Counted from the stretch's first letter, positions 24,492 to 33,636 are shown. The stretch is 64,000 bases of DNA from Clostridium akagii DSM 12554 (GCF_000686725.1 NZ_JMLK01000006.1:1-64000); one strand, 5' to 3'. Notes: generated from the sequence alone by a model not told the origin. Program-made: numbers and translations.

Positions 24492-26651
24492 TCAATATGT
24501 ACGTTGATGGTTATTTAACACTTTTTTTATAAATATATTCACGATTTGTGGGTCAAATTGGGTGCCTTTGTTTTTAATAAGTTCGTTAACAACTGTATTT
24601 TTATCCAAAGGCTTCCTATATGATCTTTCGCTGGTCATAGCATCATATGAATCCGCAATAGCGATAATTCTTGACAGTAGGGGGATCTTTTCTCCTTTCA
24701 ATTTTTGAGGATAACCCAATCCATCAAATCTCTCATGGTGTGCCAGGACATAATCTGCTATTTCTAACATTTCATTTGATGAACTTAATATTCTGTAACC
24801 TATGTCGGGATGTCTTCTTATCTCGTCCCATTCTTTATCTGTAAGTTTTCCTGGCTTATTAAGAATACTTTCTTCAATAGCGATTTTACCAATATCATGG
24901 AGGAGACCAACAACTTTCAATTTATTAATTTCTATTTTAGGTAATTCCATTGCTAAACCTATCTGCTGGCAAAGTTCACTAACTCGCTTTGAATGTCGTC
25001 CTTCCCTGGGATTTTTTTCATAGAGAGTATTTAAAATTGTATTTATTATATTCCCTCTCATGCTGTCACTTTCAATAACTTTATTTTTATACATATAATC
25101 TTCTGCATTCTTTAATACTTTTAATATATCGTCATTAATATTTTCCTTTGCATCACATCCGAAAGAAATTGAAACATCAATAGAATCAATCTGTATGTTA
25201 GAACATATATTCTTAATCCTTTGTACAATTGATTCTGCTTCACATTTTTCAGTTTTAGGAAGCAAAATAGTAAATTCATCTCCACCCCACCTGGCTGAAA
25301 TATCATTTTTTCTACAAGTATTTTTAATTGTTAATGCTGCTTTTTTTAAAAGTTTGTCACCTTCACTATGCCCAAAGGCATCATTAGTAAGTTTTAATCC
25401 ATTTACATTCCCCATAATAATGGCAATAGGAAGATTATTTTCTGTATCTAGCTTTTCCATTTCTTTTTCAAAAAATTTTCTATTATAAAGTCCTGTGAGC
25501 AAATCGTAATAACTCATGTAGTAAAGTTCATTTTGCCTTGTTTTTTCTTCAGTAAGATCTCTAAATACCAGTATCGTACCTTGAATATTACCATCATTAT
25601 CCTTAATAGGTGAAGCACTGTTGGATATAGCTCTTTCTGTTCCATCTTTTGATATTAACAGCGTATGTTTAGGATCTATAGTTCGTCTGTTTTCTATCAC
25701 TTTTCGTATTGGATCTTCGTATTTTAATCTGCTACCATGACTTATTATATTAAAAACGTCCTCTGTAGGTTTTCCTAGAGCTTCTTCTTGAGTCCATCCT
25801 GTTAAATTTTCAGCTACTTTATTTAATATTTTTATTTTACCGTTTACCCCCGAAGAGATTACACCATCACCGATTGAAGATATGGTTACATTTAATTGTT
25901 CTTTTTCTTCTTCCAGGGATTTCTCTAATAATTTCCTTTCAGTTATATCAATAAGTGCTCCTATAAAACTTTGTGTTTTTTTGTCTTCGCTAAATTCTAC
26001 ACAACCCGTTGATAGTATCCAATGTATACTTCCATCAGGTCTTACTATACGGTTTTCAATTCTGAAACTACTTTTTTCATCAATAGCCTTTTTTATATTA
26101 TTTCTTAAAAATTCTTTATCATCAGGATGGGTTAACTCTATTCTTTTTTCACTTGTAGGCTCAAAACTTTTAGGCTCGTACCCAAATATTCTAAAAAGCT
26201 CATCAGACCATATAGTCTTACCTGTTTGCAAATTTATTTCATAGTTTCCTAAATGAGAGAGACTTTGAACCTTATTAAACCTTTCTACATCATTTATCAG
26301 TAATTTATTCATATGATTAATTTTAGCTTGCTGATCTTTTATTCTAGTGATAATTTTATATGTTATTAGTGAGATAATAATAAATACAAATAATCTCACA
26401 AGCTCTTCCAAATGGTGTCCAGAGTTATATTTAATGAAAAGCAGAAAATGTGTCGTAGTTATGAATACAGAATATTTAAAACCTTTCTTGCCAAACCAAA
26501 AGCATGACAATAAAATTGGTATATAAAATATATTTTGAAATATAGTATAAACCCCATTAGATTGGCAAATATAACTAACTGCATAAGCTATAATAGTGGT
26601 AATGACTATCATAAATAATTTAAAATGTTTTTTTTCTCTTTCGTTACACAT
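24492..26651 (-). CDS. Membrane PAS-PAS-GGDEF-HD-GYP signalling protein
   Basis: 719 residues. About four N-terminal membrane helices (first 100 residues) precede two PAS domains (about 115-240 and 250-370; e.g. RIFGYEPKSFEPTSE, NLTGWTQEEALGKPTEDVF). A GGDEF domain with intact WGGDEF (about 465) follows, and then an HD-GYP domain (LLHDIGKIAI near 590, HHERFDGLGYP near 650). The GGDEF part would synthesise and the HD-GYP part hydrolyse c-di-GMP, so net output is set by the PAS inputs. RBS quality is moderate. The gene faces the MCP-like gene convergently. Confidence 0.93.
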   Translation of the reverse strand: MCNEREKKHFKLFMIVITTIIAYAVSYICQSNGVYTIFQNIFYIPILLSCFWFGKKGFKYSVFITTTHFLLFIKYNSGHHLEELVRLFVFIIISLITYKIITRIKDQQAKINHMNKLLINDVERFNKVQSLSHLGNYEINLQTGKTIWSDELFRIFGYEPKSFEPTSEKRIELTHPDDKEFLRNNIKKAIDEKSSFRIENRIVRPDGSIHWILSTGCVEFSEDKKTQSFIGALIDITERKLLEKSLEEEKEQLNVTISSIGDGVISSGVNGKIKILNKVAENLTGWTQEEALGKPTEDVFNIISHGSRLKYEDPIRKVIENRRTIDPKHTLLISKDGTERAISNSASPIKDNDGNIQGTILVFRDLTEEKTRQNELYYMSYYDLLTGLYNRKFFEKEMEKLDTENNLPIAIIMGNVNGLKLTNDAFGHSEGDKLLKKAALTIKNTCRKNDISARWGGDEFTILLPKTEKCEAESIVQRIKNICSNIQIDSIDVSISFGCDAKENINDDILKVLKNAEDYMYKNKVIESDSMRGNIINTILNTLYEKNPREGRHSKRVSELCQQIGLAMELPKIEINKLKVVGLLHDIGKIAIEESILNKPGKLTDKEWDEIRRHPDIGYRILSSSNEMLEIADYVLAHHERFDGLGYPQKLKGEKIPLLSRIIAIADSYDAMTSERSYRKPLDKNTVVNELIKNKGTQFDPQIVNIFIKKVLNNHQRTY

Positions 26652-26936
26652 CCATGAATCCCTCTTCCTTGTACATTATTGATTAAAGCTTATTTATTGT
26701 ATGTAGGAAGTAATTTAATAAGATGTTAATTGTATTTTATCTTATTAATTACTATCAAACAAAATAAGTGTAAAGAATAGTTCTGTTTTTTTGTATATTG
26801 ATTTTTATTCTCAAATTTCCCACAAACTACTTAATTGTATCAGAAATTTTTGACAATTAATATAGTAAAACGACAAAACTACTCTGTTGCAGCATTAGGG
26901 AGAAAAGGGAACATATTATTAATATTTATAGGATTT
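26652..26936. other. Promoter region of the signalling protein
   Basis: 285 bp. TTGACAATTAATATAGTAAAAC at 26850-26871 offers a possible -35 and extended region. No gene or convincing terminator. I see no operator-like repeat. Confidence 0.3.
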
Positions 26937-27464
26937 TTAGTTTTGCTCAGCACATTTACCTAATGTGAATAAAAAATTATATAGGTTTGCATGCCTAAGT
27001 TCATCAGTTATAATTTCTGTAAGCATATTAATATGGACTCTATTTTGGAGAGCAAATAGAATCATTCTGTATCTTTGTACAGCTCCTAGTTCTCCATTTA
27101 AAGCCTTTTTAATGCCATCACAGTATGATTTGGGTTTTTCAAAGTTAATATTTTGATTAGCAGGTAATGTTTTTCTTGTAATATCAGTATAAATCTTTCT
27201 AAACATTTTATTATGTTTCATTTCATCATCTCTAATGCTTCCAATTATATTTTTTGCTTCTTCACTGGTGGCAACATTTATTAAATAATCATAAAAAAGT
27301 TCGTCTTCTCTTTCACCTGCTACTGCTCCTTCAATAAGTTGTATTGCGTTTGTAAGGTTTTGGGGATAGGTATAAGGATCAATGTTTACTGTATTTTCTA
27401 ATCTATACATATTAGGGGTATACGGTGAATTAAAACAAAAAGGACATACAGGATAGTGTTCCAT
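26937..27464 (-). CDS. Ferritin-like diiron-domain protein
   Basis: 175 residues from the ATG at 27464 with GGAGG 8 bases upstream; the frame opens five codons earlier at a TTG inside that site. A short Cys-containing start (HYPVCPFC) precedes a four-helix ferritin-like domain. Metal-ligand helices are readable as EGAVAGEREDELFYDYLI, IRDDEMKHNKMFRKIY, GELGAVQRYRMILFAL and ITDELRHANLYN, giving Glu and ExxH ligands. Such proteins handle oxygen or peroxide or belong to the spore-coat-associated ferritin-like group. The CxxC at the start could hold zinc or iron. Confidence 0.8.
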   Translation of the reverse strand: MEHYPVCPFCFNSPYTPNMYRLENTVNIDPYTYPQNLTNAIQLIEGAVAGEREDELFYDYLINVATSEEAKNIIGSIRDDEMKHNKMFRKIYTDITRKTLPANQNINFEKPKSYCDGIKKALNGELGAVQRYRMILFALQNRVHINMLTEIITDELRHANLYNFLFTLGKCAEQN

Positions 27465-27875
27465 TAATTCAGCCTCCAAAATTTAATTAGCTACAATGTA
27501 GTTTATTAAGTAATAACAAAAGATGTTACAGCAGTTAGGTAAGTAGTTTACTTTGTAAAGCAAATTGGTTTGTTTTAATTAAGATTAACACTTTTATAAT
27601 AATACTTTTATAATAAAACTATTATAAATAGGGGATTTACAGGTGGTATAAGTTCCTAAAGAAGTACAAAACAAGTAAATATTCATAAATTATATACAGT
27701 AAAATATAATGCTATTTGTAAATATGGTGATTAATTGGAGAAAATGATATAATGATGAAAATATTTATTTAAATCCAAATGGCAATTTAATTCATAAAAT
27801 CCTTACAAATTCCAGGAAATAAAGGTTATGTTTTAGGTAATAGTTGGCTTAGTGTCAAGGGAGTGAGGGAAATTA
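27465..27875. other. Intergenic region with duplicated promoter
   Basis: Contains tandem ACTTTTATAATAA words (27591-27614) and a promoter segment repeated at 29382-29462. No gene; a short frame near 27775-27800 has no support. Confidence 0.45.
27695..27772 (+). promoter_or_regulatory. Duplicated promoter segment, copy 1
   Basis: About 78 bp, about 85% alike to 29382-29462: TACAGTAAAATATAATG, ATTTGTAAATATGG, TATAAT at 27748-27753 and ATTTATTTAAAT. TGGTGA at 27725 is a weak -35 at 17-bp spacing. It drives the hydrolase gene. Confidence 0.55.
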
Positions 27876-28682
27876 ATGTACACAAATGGTTTTGCTAAAG
27901 TAAATGGAACACGTCTGTATTATGAAATGATAGGTGAAGGAGAAGTTTTAGTTTTGCTTCATAGTGGATTTACTGATTTAAGACAGTGGGATGACCAATT
28001 TAATTTTTTTGGAAAGTATTTTAAAGTTATTCGATATGATATAAGGGGATTTGGTAAATCTGATAGACCAAGTGAACCATTTTCACATTTTGAGGACTTA
28101 AAAGGATTATTTGATTATCTTGAGATAAAAAAGGCACATTTAGTTGGGGTGTCCATGGGGGGAGGTATTGCTATTGACTTTACTCTTCAATACTCTGAGC
28201 TAGTTAAATGCTTAGTATTAAGTGGTTCATCTCTAAATGGGTATAATCCAACTTATGATGAGGCAAGTAAACAAAGGTATTTAGCAGGGATATCTATAGC
28301 AAAGAGAGATGAAAAGTTTAATCAATCAGTTGAGTTTATGCTTGATAATCCTATGTGGAGACAACGTAATCCAAAGGCTCGTAAATGTTTAAAAAATATG
28401 TTTATAGATACATCATTAGAATGGGCATTAGAGGATATAGAGAAAACACTAAATCCACCTGCTTCAGAAAGACTTAGGGAAATAACTAAAAGAACATTGC
28501 TAATTATAGGTTCAGATGATTGCCAGCCTATCAAAGAAATTGTAAGATTATTGGAAACTGATATAAATATGGTGAGAAAAGTTGAAATAAATGGCACTGG
28601 ACATTTACCTAATTTGGATAAACCAGATAAATTTAATGAAATTGTGTTGGAATTTTTAATGAATAGTAGAGAAGAAAAATAG
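27876..28682 (+). CDS. Alpha/beta hydrolase
   Basis: 268 residues. The alpha/beta fold shows an oxyanion-side LLHSGFTDLRQWDDQ, YDIRGFGKSDRPSEP, the nucleophile elbow GVSMGGG (Ser about 94), an acid strand with LLIIGSDDCQP and a C-terminal catalytic His in GTGHLPNLDKP. It fits the 3-oxoadipate enol-lactonase/haloperoxidase-like group, but the substrate is open. GGGAGTGAGGG precedes the ATG. Confidence 0.88.
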   Translation: MYTNGFAKVNGTRLYYEMIGEGEVLVLLHSGFTDLRQWDDQFNFFGKYFKVIRYDIRGFGKSDRPSEPFSHFEDLKGLFDYLEIKKAHLVGVSMGGGIAIDFTLQYSELVKCLVLSGSSLNGYNPTYDEASKQRYLAGISIAKRDEKFNQSVEFMLDNPMWRQRNPKARKCLKNMFIDTSLEWALEDIEKTLNPPASERLREITKRTLLIIGSDDCQPIKEIVRLLETDINMVRKVEINGTGHLPNLDKPDKFNEIVLEFLMNSREEK

Positions 28683-28723
28683 GGTATAAATGCTTCATAC
28701 TTTTATTGTAAAGCAACTGGAAG

Positions 28724-29290
28724 TTGTCATATCCTGACTTTGATAAGATAATTAGTCTAAGCAATTTATTTGGAATAAGTATTGATAAACTGATTAAAAA
28801 TTATGATGATGAAAAGTGCGCATATGAGGTTACAAAGCAATTGGATTATATAAATGGAAAAGAAATAGATTTTTTGTGTCGTGCAAAAAAATCTACTTAT
28901 GCAGGTAAAGGTGCAGAAGCTATTTCTTCCAGACCCAATTCACATGATATACAATATGCAGAAAATAATTTATTGTATATTGACACCTACTTAGGTGGAG
29001 AAAAATTTACTGGAGAAGAAGCAGTGTGGCGTGATAATTCACCGTATTGGTCAATGAATTACAGGGGACGTATTATTGAGGACGGTTTTTCAGGAGATTT
29101 CCTAAAAGAGTGCTTATTATTAGTGCCAAAAGAGTACCCTTATCGTGGTCCATTAGTATACCAAAAGGGTGATTATAAGTATCATTGTAAAGTAAATGGA
29201 GAATTTGAGTGGTTTAATGGTTATGAAGAAATATTCTATAATGATATTAAAGTCTATGAATGTATTTTTCATGGTGGTTGTATTAAATAA
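28724..29290 (+). CDS. DUF5680 domain protein, N-terminally truncated paralogue
   Basis: 188 codons from TTG. It aligns from SYPDFDKIISLSNLFGISID to the end with the 17730-18410 regulator, sharing SSRPNSHD, YIDTYLGG and the ending YECIFHGG. Just upstream the same frame reads N-W-K before a TAA, so the helix-turn-helix half has been cut away. No proper ribosome binding site is visible. If translated, it would be a ligand domain without DNA binding; more likely it is decaying. Confidence 0.6.
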   Translation: MSYPDFDKIISLSNLFGISIDKLIKNYDDEKCAYEVTKQLDYINGKEIDFLCRAKKSTYAGKGAEAISSRPNSHDIQYAENNLLYIDTYLGGEKFTGEEAVWRDNSPYWSMNYRGRIIEDGFSGDFLKECLLLVPKEYPYRGPLVYQKGDYKYHCKVNGEFEWFNGYEEIFYNDIKVYECIFHGGCIK

Positions 29291-29381
29291 TATAAAGGTA
29301 AGAATATGATAGTTGACTTTACAAGTCATTATTTTGTTGTTAACAAATGCAAAATTTCCCTACTGTTGTGGTATGAATTAT

Positions 29382-29462
29382 TTACAGTCAAATATAATGT
29401 TATTTGTAAATATGGCGACTATTTGGAAAAAATGATATAATAATCAAAACATTTATTTAAAT
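29382..29462 (+). promoter_or_regulatory. Duplicated promoter segment, copy 2
   Basis: Matches 27695-27772, with TATAAT at 29436-29441 and ATTTATTTAAAT downstream. It serves the tyrosine phosphatase gene at 29488. Confidence 0.55.
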
Positions 29463-29487
29463 TATTTATAGGGTAGGAAGTGAATAT

Positions 29488-30189
29488 ATGCGTCGAATTT
29501 TATTAAGAAATACTCTAAACACACGCGATTTAGGTGGCTATCCAATAGATTGCGCAGGAGTAACAACATATAATGTATTTCTTCGTAGTGATGTGCCAAT
29601 TCAAGTATCGGATGGTGATATAGAATTATTATTATCTAGCAATATAACAACAATAGTTGACCTCAGAAGTGATGATGAAGTTCAAAGCAAACCATGTGCG
29701 TTAGAAAATGATAAAAATTTTGAATACTATCATTGCAAAATGCATGGGGATGGATGTTTACCTGCAAGTGTTGAAGCTGTTTCAGATTCGTACTTTGAGA
29801 TGGTAGATGAGCAAAAAACTGTACTTAATATCATGAGAGTATTTGTAAAAGCTAAAGGCGGTGTTTTCTATCATTGTACCGCTGGGAAAGATAGGACGGG
29901 GGTAATTTCAGCATTGCTACTCTTATTATCTGGTGTTTGTAAAACAGATATTTTAGATGATTATCAGATTTCACAAGCATATTTAGGTTCTATTATACAA
30001 AAATTTTGTAAAAAAAACAGGGACGTTGATGTGAATATCATAACTCCAAAAACAGAGTATATGGATAAATTTCTGTATATGTTTGAGCAAAAATATAACA
30101 CAGTAGAAGAATATCTTTCTCAAATTGGTTTAAGTGATAGTGAAATATTACAATTAAAAACCAAATTAATAAACAGTAACGAATGTTAG
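29488..30189 (+). CDS. Tyrosine/dual-specificity protein phosphatase
   Basis: 233 residues. NTLNTRDLGGYPI near the start and the P-loop HCTAGKDRTG (Cys130, Arg136) define the bacterial Y_phosphatase3 (LipA/PtpB-like) family. A lid-like acidic helix lies upstream of the loop. The family dephosphorylates phosphotyrosine or phosphoinositides; the role here is unknown. GGGTAGGAAGTG precedes the ATG. The cytidine deaminase-like gene follows 33 bp later, so they may share a transcript. Confidence 0.9.
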   Translation: MRRILLRNTLNTRDLGGYPIDCAGVTTYNVFLRSDVPIQVSDGDIELLLSSNITTIVDLRSDDEVQSKPCALENDKNFEYYHCKMHGDGCLPASVEAVSDSYFEMVDEQKTVLNIMRVFVKAKGGVFYHCTAGKDRTGVISALLLLLSGVCKTDILDDYQISQAYLGSIIQKFCKKNRDVDVNIITPKTEYMDKFLYMFEQKYNTVEEYLSQIGLSDSEILQLKTKLINSNEC

Positions 30190-30222
30190 TAATTAACTTG
30201 AATTTATAGGAGGTAAAATAAA

Positions 30223-30621
30223 ATGCAAGATGTTACAGAAAAAGACTTTGAACTAATCGAAAGAGCATCTGAAACAATAAAAAAGAATTATGATAGCATA
30301 AAATACAATCATACAGTGGCGGTGGCAGTTAGATGTAAAAACGGAAAAATTTATACAGGAGTTAATGTACATTCCCTTCATGGTGCTTGCGCTGAAGTGA
30401 TAGCCATTGGTTCAGCCATAACTCACGGTGAAAGGGACTTTGAATGTATAGTTGCGGTTAGAGGGGAAAGTGGTAAAGAAATACTGCCACCTTGCGGGAA
30501 TTGTAGACAAATACTTTTGGACTATATGCCTGACTGTGAAGTGATTATTAATACAAAAAATCAATTAAAGAAGATTGGTGTGAGAGAGCTAGTACCATTT
30601 GCCTATTCCGTTGCAGATTAA
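30223..30621 (+). CDS. Cytidine deaminase-family protein
   Basis: 132 residues, with zinc ligands Cys56 in HGACAEV (Glu58 catalytic) and Cys91/Cys94 in LPPCGNCRQ. The order and spacing match small homotetrameric cytidine deaminases and blasticidin-S deaminases. KIYTGVNVHSLHG has the Asn and ligand loop contacting the nucleoside. It may recycle pyrimidines or detoxify a nucleoside antibiotic. AGGAGG 8 bases before the ATG. Confidence 0.88.
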   Translation: MQDVTEKDFELIERASETIKKNYDSIKYNHTVAVAVRCKNGKIYTGVNVHSLHGACAEVIAIGSAITHGERDFECIVAVRGESGKEILPPCGNCRQILLDYMPDCEVIINTKNQLKKIGVRELVPFAYSVAD

Positions 30622-30656
30622 AAAAATTAAATTGATGAAAGAGTAAGAAAGGAGAT

Positions 30657-31034
30657 ATGAGAAAATTAAAATTTGAAAGTGATTCATTTAATTTTGTGTA
30701 TTCTTACAATTCAGTATTCCATATGACAAAAGAAGATGTTGCAATATCTATAAATGAAATGAGACGTGTATTAAAGCTAAATGGGCTAATGTTTGTAAAC
30801 TTTCTTACAACAAAAGATTTCCGTTGTGGTAAAGGTGTAGTTGTTGGCGAAAACCAATATGAACAAATGGATGATGAAACCCCTGTAATACATTCATATT
30901 TTGAAGAATGTGAACCTGACAAATATTTTGAGAATATGAAAATATTATATAAATAAAGCAGAGTTTTAGAAAGAATATATGAAGGTAAAAAAATCAGACA
31001 GGGGTTCGTCGATTATATTGTGAAGAAAATATAA
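30657..31034 (+). pseudogene. Class I SAM methyltransferase, 5' truncated with a nonsense codon
   Basis: The ATG follows AAAGGAGAT, but the frame starts in the middle of a methyltransferase: FNFVYSYNSVFHM and MRRVLKLNGLMFVNFL are motifs after the SAM-binding loop, which is missing. A TAA at 30954-30956 interrupts a frame that otherwise continues ([19 protein letters not shown]) to 31034. At the corresponding place in related repeats (32463, 37691) the codon is GAA. The gene is dead at both ends. Confidence 0.8.
30899..31034 (+). repeat. Methyltransferase-tail repeat R1
   Basis: About 135 bp encoding EECEPDKYFENMKILYK plus [20 protein letters not shown], repeated at R2 (32463-32596) and R3 (37691-37827) with about 90% identity. 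R1 is attached to its native gene body. Confidence 0.75.
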
Positions 31035-31036
31035 GG

Positions 31037-31198
31037 TTATGTACAGGTTCTGCTTTACTTGCTAAAACAGGAATATTAGTTAGAAAAAGATCAACAACAA
31101 ATAAAAGAGCCTTTAATTGGGTTATAGAGCAATTTACTGTAGATATAGTAAAACCACTTACAACACAGCCATGGGGGAATCGTTCATTTTGCATATAA
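31037..31198 (+). pseudogene. Mosaic fragment of DJ-1/PfpI and VOC genes
   Basis: One open frame reads [14 protein letters not shown] and [11 protein letters not shown], the middle of the DJ-1 gene at 37828-38433, then changes to [17 protein letters not shown], the end of a VOC/bleomycin-resistance-type protein. Its left junction is ATGTACAGG, the 9-mer found twice in the intact DJ-1 gene. It has no start codon of its own. Confidence 0.8.
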
Positions 31199-31208
31199 GG
31201 AGGCAAAT

Positions 31209-31529
31209 ATGATACAAGTTAAATTTTATGATAAAGTTAATGATAATTTATTGAAGTTTGCAGTAATATTGTCAAAATCCAATGGAAAATGGGTGTTCTG
31301 TAAACATAAGAACAGATATAGTTATGAATGTCCAGGAGGACATAGAGAAGCGGGAGAAGATATCGTAACAACAGCTAAAAGAGAGCTTTTTGAAGAAACT
31401 GGAGCGATTGAATATAATTTAAAGCCTTTATGTGCTTATTCAATATTAGGATATGATGAATTACCTAATACATGGACATATCCTGAAATACAACCTTTAC
31501 TTTTAAGTAAATTTAAAGATGTTGTATAA
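31209..31529 (+). CDS. Nudix hydrolase with internal deletion
   Basis: 106 residues. The Nudix box is perfect: GHREAGEDIVTTAKRELFEETGA. After LCAYSILGY the sequence jumps to LPNTWTYPEIQPLLL, which is the normal C-terminal end of longer (about 150 residues) relatives. About 40 residues, including a core strand and helix, appear to be missing in frame. The catalytic helix remains, but folding is doubtful. AAGGAGGCAAAT precedes the ATG. Confidence 0.7.
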   Translation: MIQVKFYDKVNDNLLKFAVILSKSNGKWVFCKHKNRYSYECPGGHREAGEDIVTTAKRELFEETGAIEYNLKPLCAYSILGYDELPNTWTYPEIQPLLLSKFKDVV

Positions 31530-31560
31530 GGAAAATCAGCTAATGGTTCTACAATTATTA

Positions 31561-31647
31561 GAGATTAAAAGAAGTTCCAACTGGAAGAAATATGACTATA
31601 AAACACTTAGATGGAACTATTGTTGAGTATGTAGAACTTTGGAAGTA
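31561..31647 (+). pseudogene. VOC-family C-terminal fragment
   Basis: 29 codons reading EVPTGRNMTIKHLDGTIVEY, the terminal strand pair of VOC dioxygenase-like proteins. A stop lies just upstream in frame. It is leftover of another small accessory gene. Confidence 0.6.
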
Positions 31648-31689
31648 AAATGAATATGCCATATGTTGTAAACTATAGGAGAAGATAAC

Positions 31690-32238
31690 ATGAGAGAATT
31701 TTTTTTGAATACACCAAGATTAGGATTTTCAGTATGGAGCGAAAAAGATATAGCTGATGCTTTAGAACTTTGGGGCAATCCAGAAGTAACAAAGTTTATT
31801 GCAAAAGATGGTAAAATGTCAACAGAACAGGTACATCAACGATTAAAGAGTGAAATAGAAACTTATAATAACGAGGATATTCAATATTGGCCAATTTATT
31901 TTATGGAAACTAATGAGAATGTAGGATGTTGTGGTTTGAGACAATATGATTCTCTAAACAATATTTTTGAAATAGGAATACATTTAAAAAAGAAATATTG
32001 GGGAAGAGGATTTGCTCAAGAATCGTGTTCTGCAGTCATAGAATATGCCTTTAAAACTCTTAGAGTTAATGCACTTTTTGCAGGACACAATCCTAAAAAT
32101 ATGGCATCTGCTCAATTAATTGAAAAACTTGGGTTTAAATATACTCATGATGAATTCTATATGCCAACAGGGCTATATCATCCTTCTTACTTGATGACAA
32201 AGCAACATTATAGATTAAAGCAATCTGAACAAATATAA
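31690..32238 (+). CDS. GNAT acetyltransferase (RimJ/RimL type)
   Basis: 182 residues. LNTPRLGFSVWSEKDIADA is the usual RimL-like start. The acetyl-CoA loop is KYWGRGFAQESCSAVI (Q/RxxGxG/A variant). NPKNMASAQLIEKLGFKY is motif B. Members acetylate N-terminal amines or antibiotics. TAGGAGAAGATAAC gives the start. A scrap of the same family (AKDGK.STE) is found at 39587-39619. Confidence 0.88.
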   Translation: MREFFLNTPRLGFSVWSEKDIADALELWGNPEVTKFIAKDGKMSTEQVHQRLKSEIETYNNEDIQYWPIYFMETNENVGCCGLRQYDSLNNIFEIGIHLKKKYWGRGFAQESCSAVIEYAFKTLRVNALFAGHNPKNMASAQLIEKLGFKYTHDEFYMPTGLYHPSYLMTKQHYRLKQSEQI

Positions 32239-32338
32239 TTATAAACGATATTATATTGAACATTTTTATTAGATTATGTAACAACGGTTGATAATTAGGT
32301 AGTTATGAGTATTTATATAGCAGGAGGTATGATAGATA

Positions 32339-32596
32339 ATGAATTATAATGAACAAGTAATAGGGTTATGGAGTGATATTGATAAACAAAATTGGAATGA
32401 TATACATAGATATTTTGATAATGATGCTGTAATAAACTGGAACAATACAAATGAAAGATTTAATGAAGAATGTGAAACAGACAAATATTTTGAGAACATG
32501 AAAATATTATATAAAGAAATTAGAGTTTTAGAAAGAATATATGACGGTGAAAAAATCAGACAGGGGTTCGTTGATTATATTGTGAAGACAATATAA
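32339..32596 (+). CDS. Chimeric ORF: NTF2-like N terminus fused to methyltransferase tail
   Basis: 85 residues behind GGAGG. Residues 1-42 (QVIGLWSDIDKQNWNDIHRY, DNDAVINWNNTNERF) are the first helix pair of an NTF2/SnoaL-like protein. From EECETDKYFENMKILYK on it is methyltransferase-tail repeat R2. The junction is in frame, so the fusion keeps an open frame with a good ribosome binding site, but neither half is a complete domain. Confidence 0.65.
   Translation: MNYNEQVIGLWSDIDKQNWNDIHRYFDNDAVINWNNTNERFNEECETDKYFENMKILYKEIRVLERIYDGEKIRQGFVDYIVKTI
32463..32596 (+). repeat. Methyltransferase-tail repeat R2
   Basis: Second copy of the 135-bp tail, here with an intact GAA where R1 has TAA. It forms the 3' half of the chimeric ORF. 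Confidence 0.75.
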
Positions 32597-32615
32597 AAAT
32601 GGGGTGTTTTAATGT

Positions 32616-33554
32616 ATGGCTAGTATTAAAGACGAATTTATAAATCAAATTGAATCACATGGGTTTAAAGTTGGAATAATTTCTATTAAGCACCTAGAAG
32701 AAATAAAATCAGATATGGATGCTACCCAAAAAAAATATAACGATGTTAATACTTATATAGGCAAATATTTAAATGAATTTGATTATAATCCTATGGAAAA
32801 CTTTCCAGAAGCAAAGTCAATTATTGTTATAGCAGTTCCCCAACCTATGAATAGAATATATTTTACAGTTGGAGGGAAAAGGAGAGCTGTAATTATGCCT
32901 CCTATGTATTTGCTTAATTCTAGCATAGAACTGGAAGAAAAACATAAAAAAATAAGTGAAGTAACTTCAATTATTGAGAGTATTCTTTTATATAATAACT
33001 TAAAAGCAAAAAAGATTAATCTTCCATGTAAACTTATAGCATCAAGAAGTGGTATTGGTCAATATGGAAAAAACAATATATGTTATATAAATAACGAAAG
33101 TAGCTTTTATTGGATGGGTGTATATATATCAGATATTCCATGTGAAAATGATTCTTGGCAGAAATCTAATATTATGGATGCATGCAGAGACTGTGATTTA
33201 TGTATGGCAAATTGTCCCACTGGATCTATAACAAAGGATAGATTTGTTATTCATGCAAGTAAGTGCATTACATTGCAGAATGAAAGTGAAAAAGATTTTC
33301 CTAAATGGTTAAACCAAAAATGGAATAATTCTATAATAGGATGTATGAGATGTCAAATTATTTGTCCTGTAAATAGAAATAGCATTAAGGATTTAGAAGA
33401 TTTGGCTGAATTCAATGAGCAGGAAACAAAAATGATATTATCAAAGACACCGTTACACAAATTACCAGCTATAACATATAGAAAATTGGAACTAATTAAT
33501 TTTATAGAATATTATGAGTTACTTGCTCGTAATTTAAGTGTTTTAATAAGTTAA
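32616..33554 (+). CDS. QueG-like 4Fe-4S double-cluster protein
   Basis: 312 residues. The catalytic half resembles the DUF1730/epoxyqueuosine reductase family (FPEAKSIIVIAVPQP, ASRSGIGQYGKNNICY). The C-terminal part has the double [4Fe-4S] motif CRDCDLCMANCP (about 188-199) and CMRCQIICP (about 246-254). The HEAT-repeat domain of true QueG is absent, so tRNA epoxyqueuosine reduction is uncertain; corrinoid-linked reduction of another substrate is possible. Start 32616 has GGGGTG upstream. A truncated relative lies at 35556. Confidence 0.8.
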   Translation: MASIKDEFINQIESHGFKVGIISIKHLEEIKSDMDATQKKYNDVNTYIGKYLNEFDYNPMENFPEAKSIIVIAVPQPMNRIYFTVGGKRRAVIMPPMYLLNSSIELEEKHKKISEVTSIIESILLYNNLKAKKINLPCKLIASRSGIGQYGKNNICYINNESSFYWMGVYISDIPCENDSWQKSNIMDACRDCDLCMANCPTGSITKDRFVIHASKCITLQNESEKDFPKWLNQKWNNSIIGCMRCQIICPVNRNSIKDLEDLAEFNEQETKMILSKTPLHKLPAITYRKLELINFIEYYELLARNLSVLIS

Positions 33555-33636
33555 ATTGTACATTGAATTTCTATTTTAGTTAATGAAGAACTTCTTAAAG
33601 ATGGTGGTCATAATAATGTTAGAGGAGTTATGGGGA

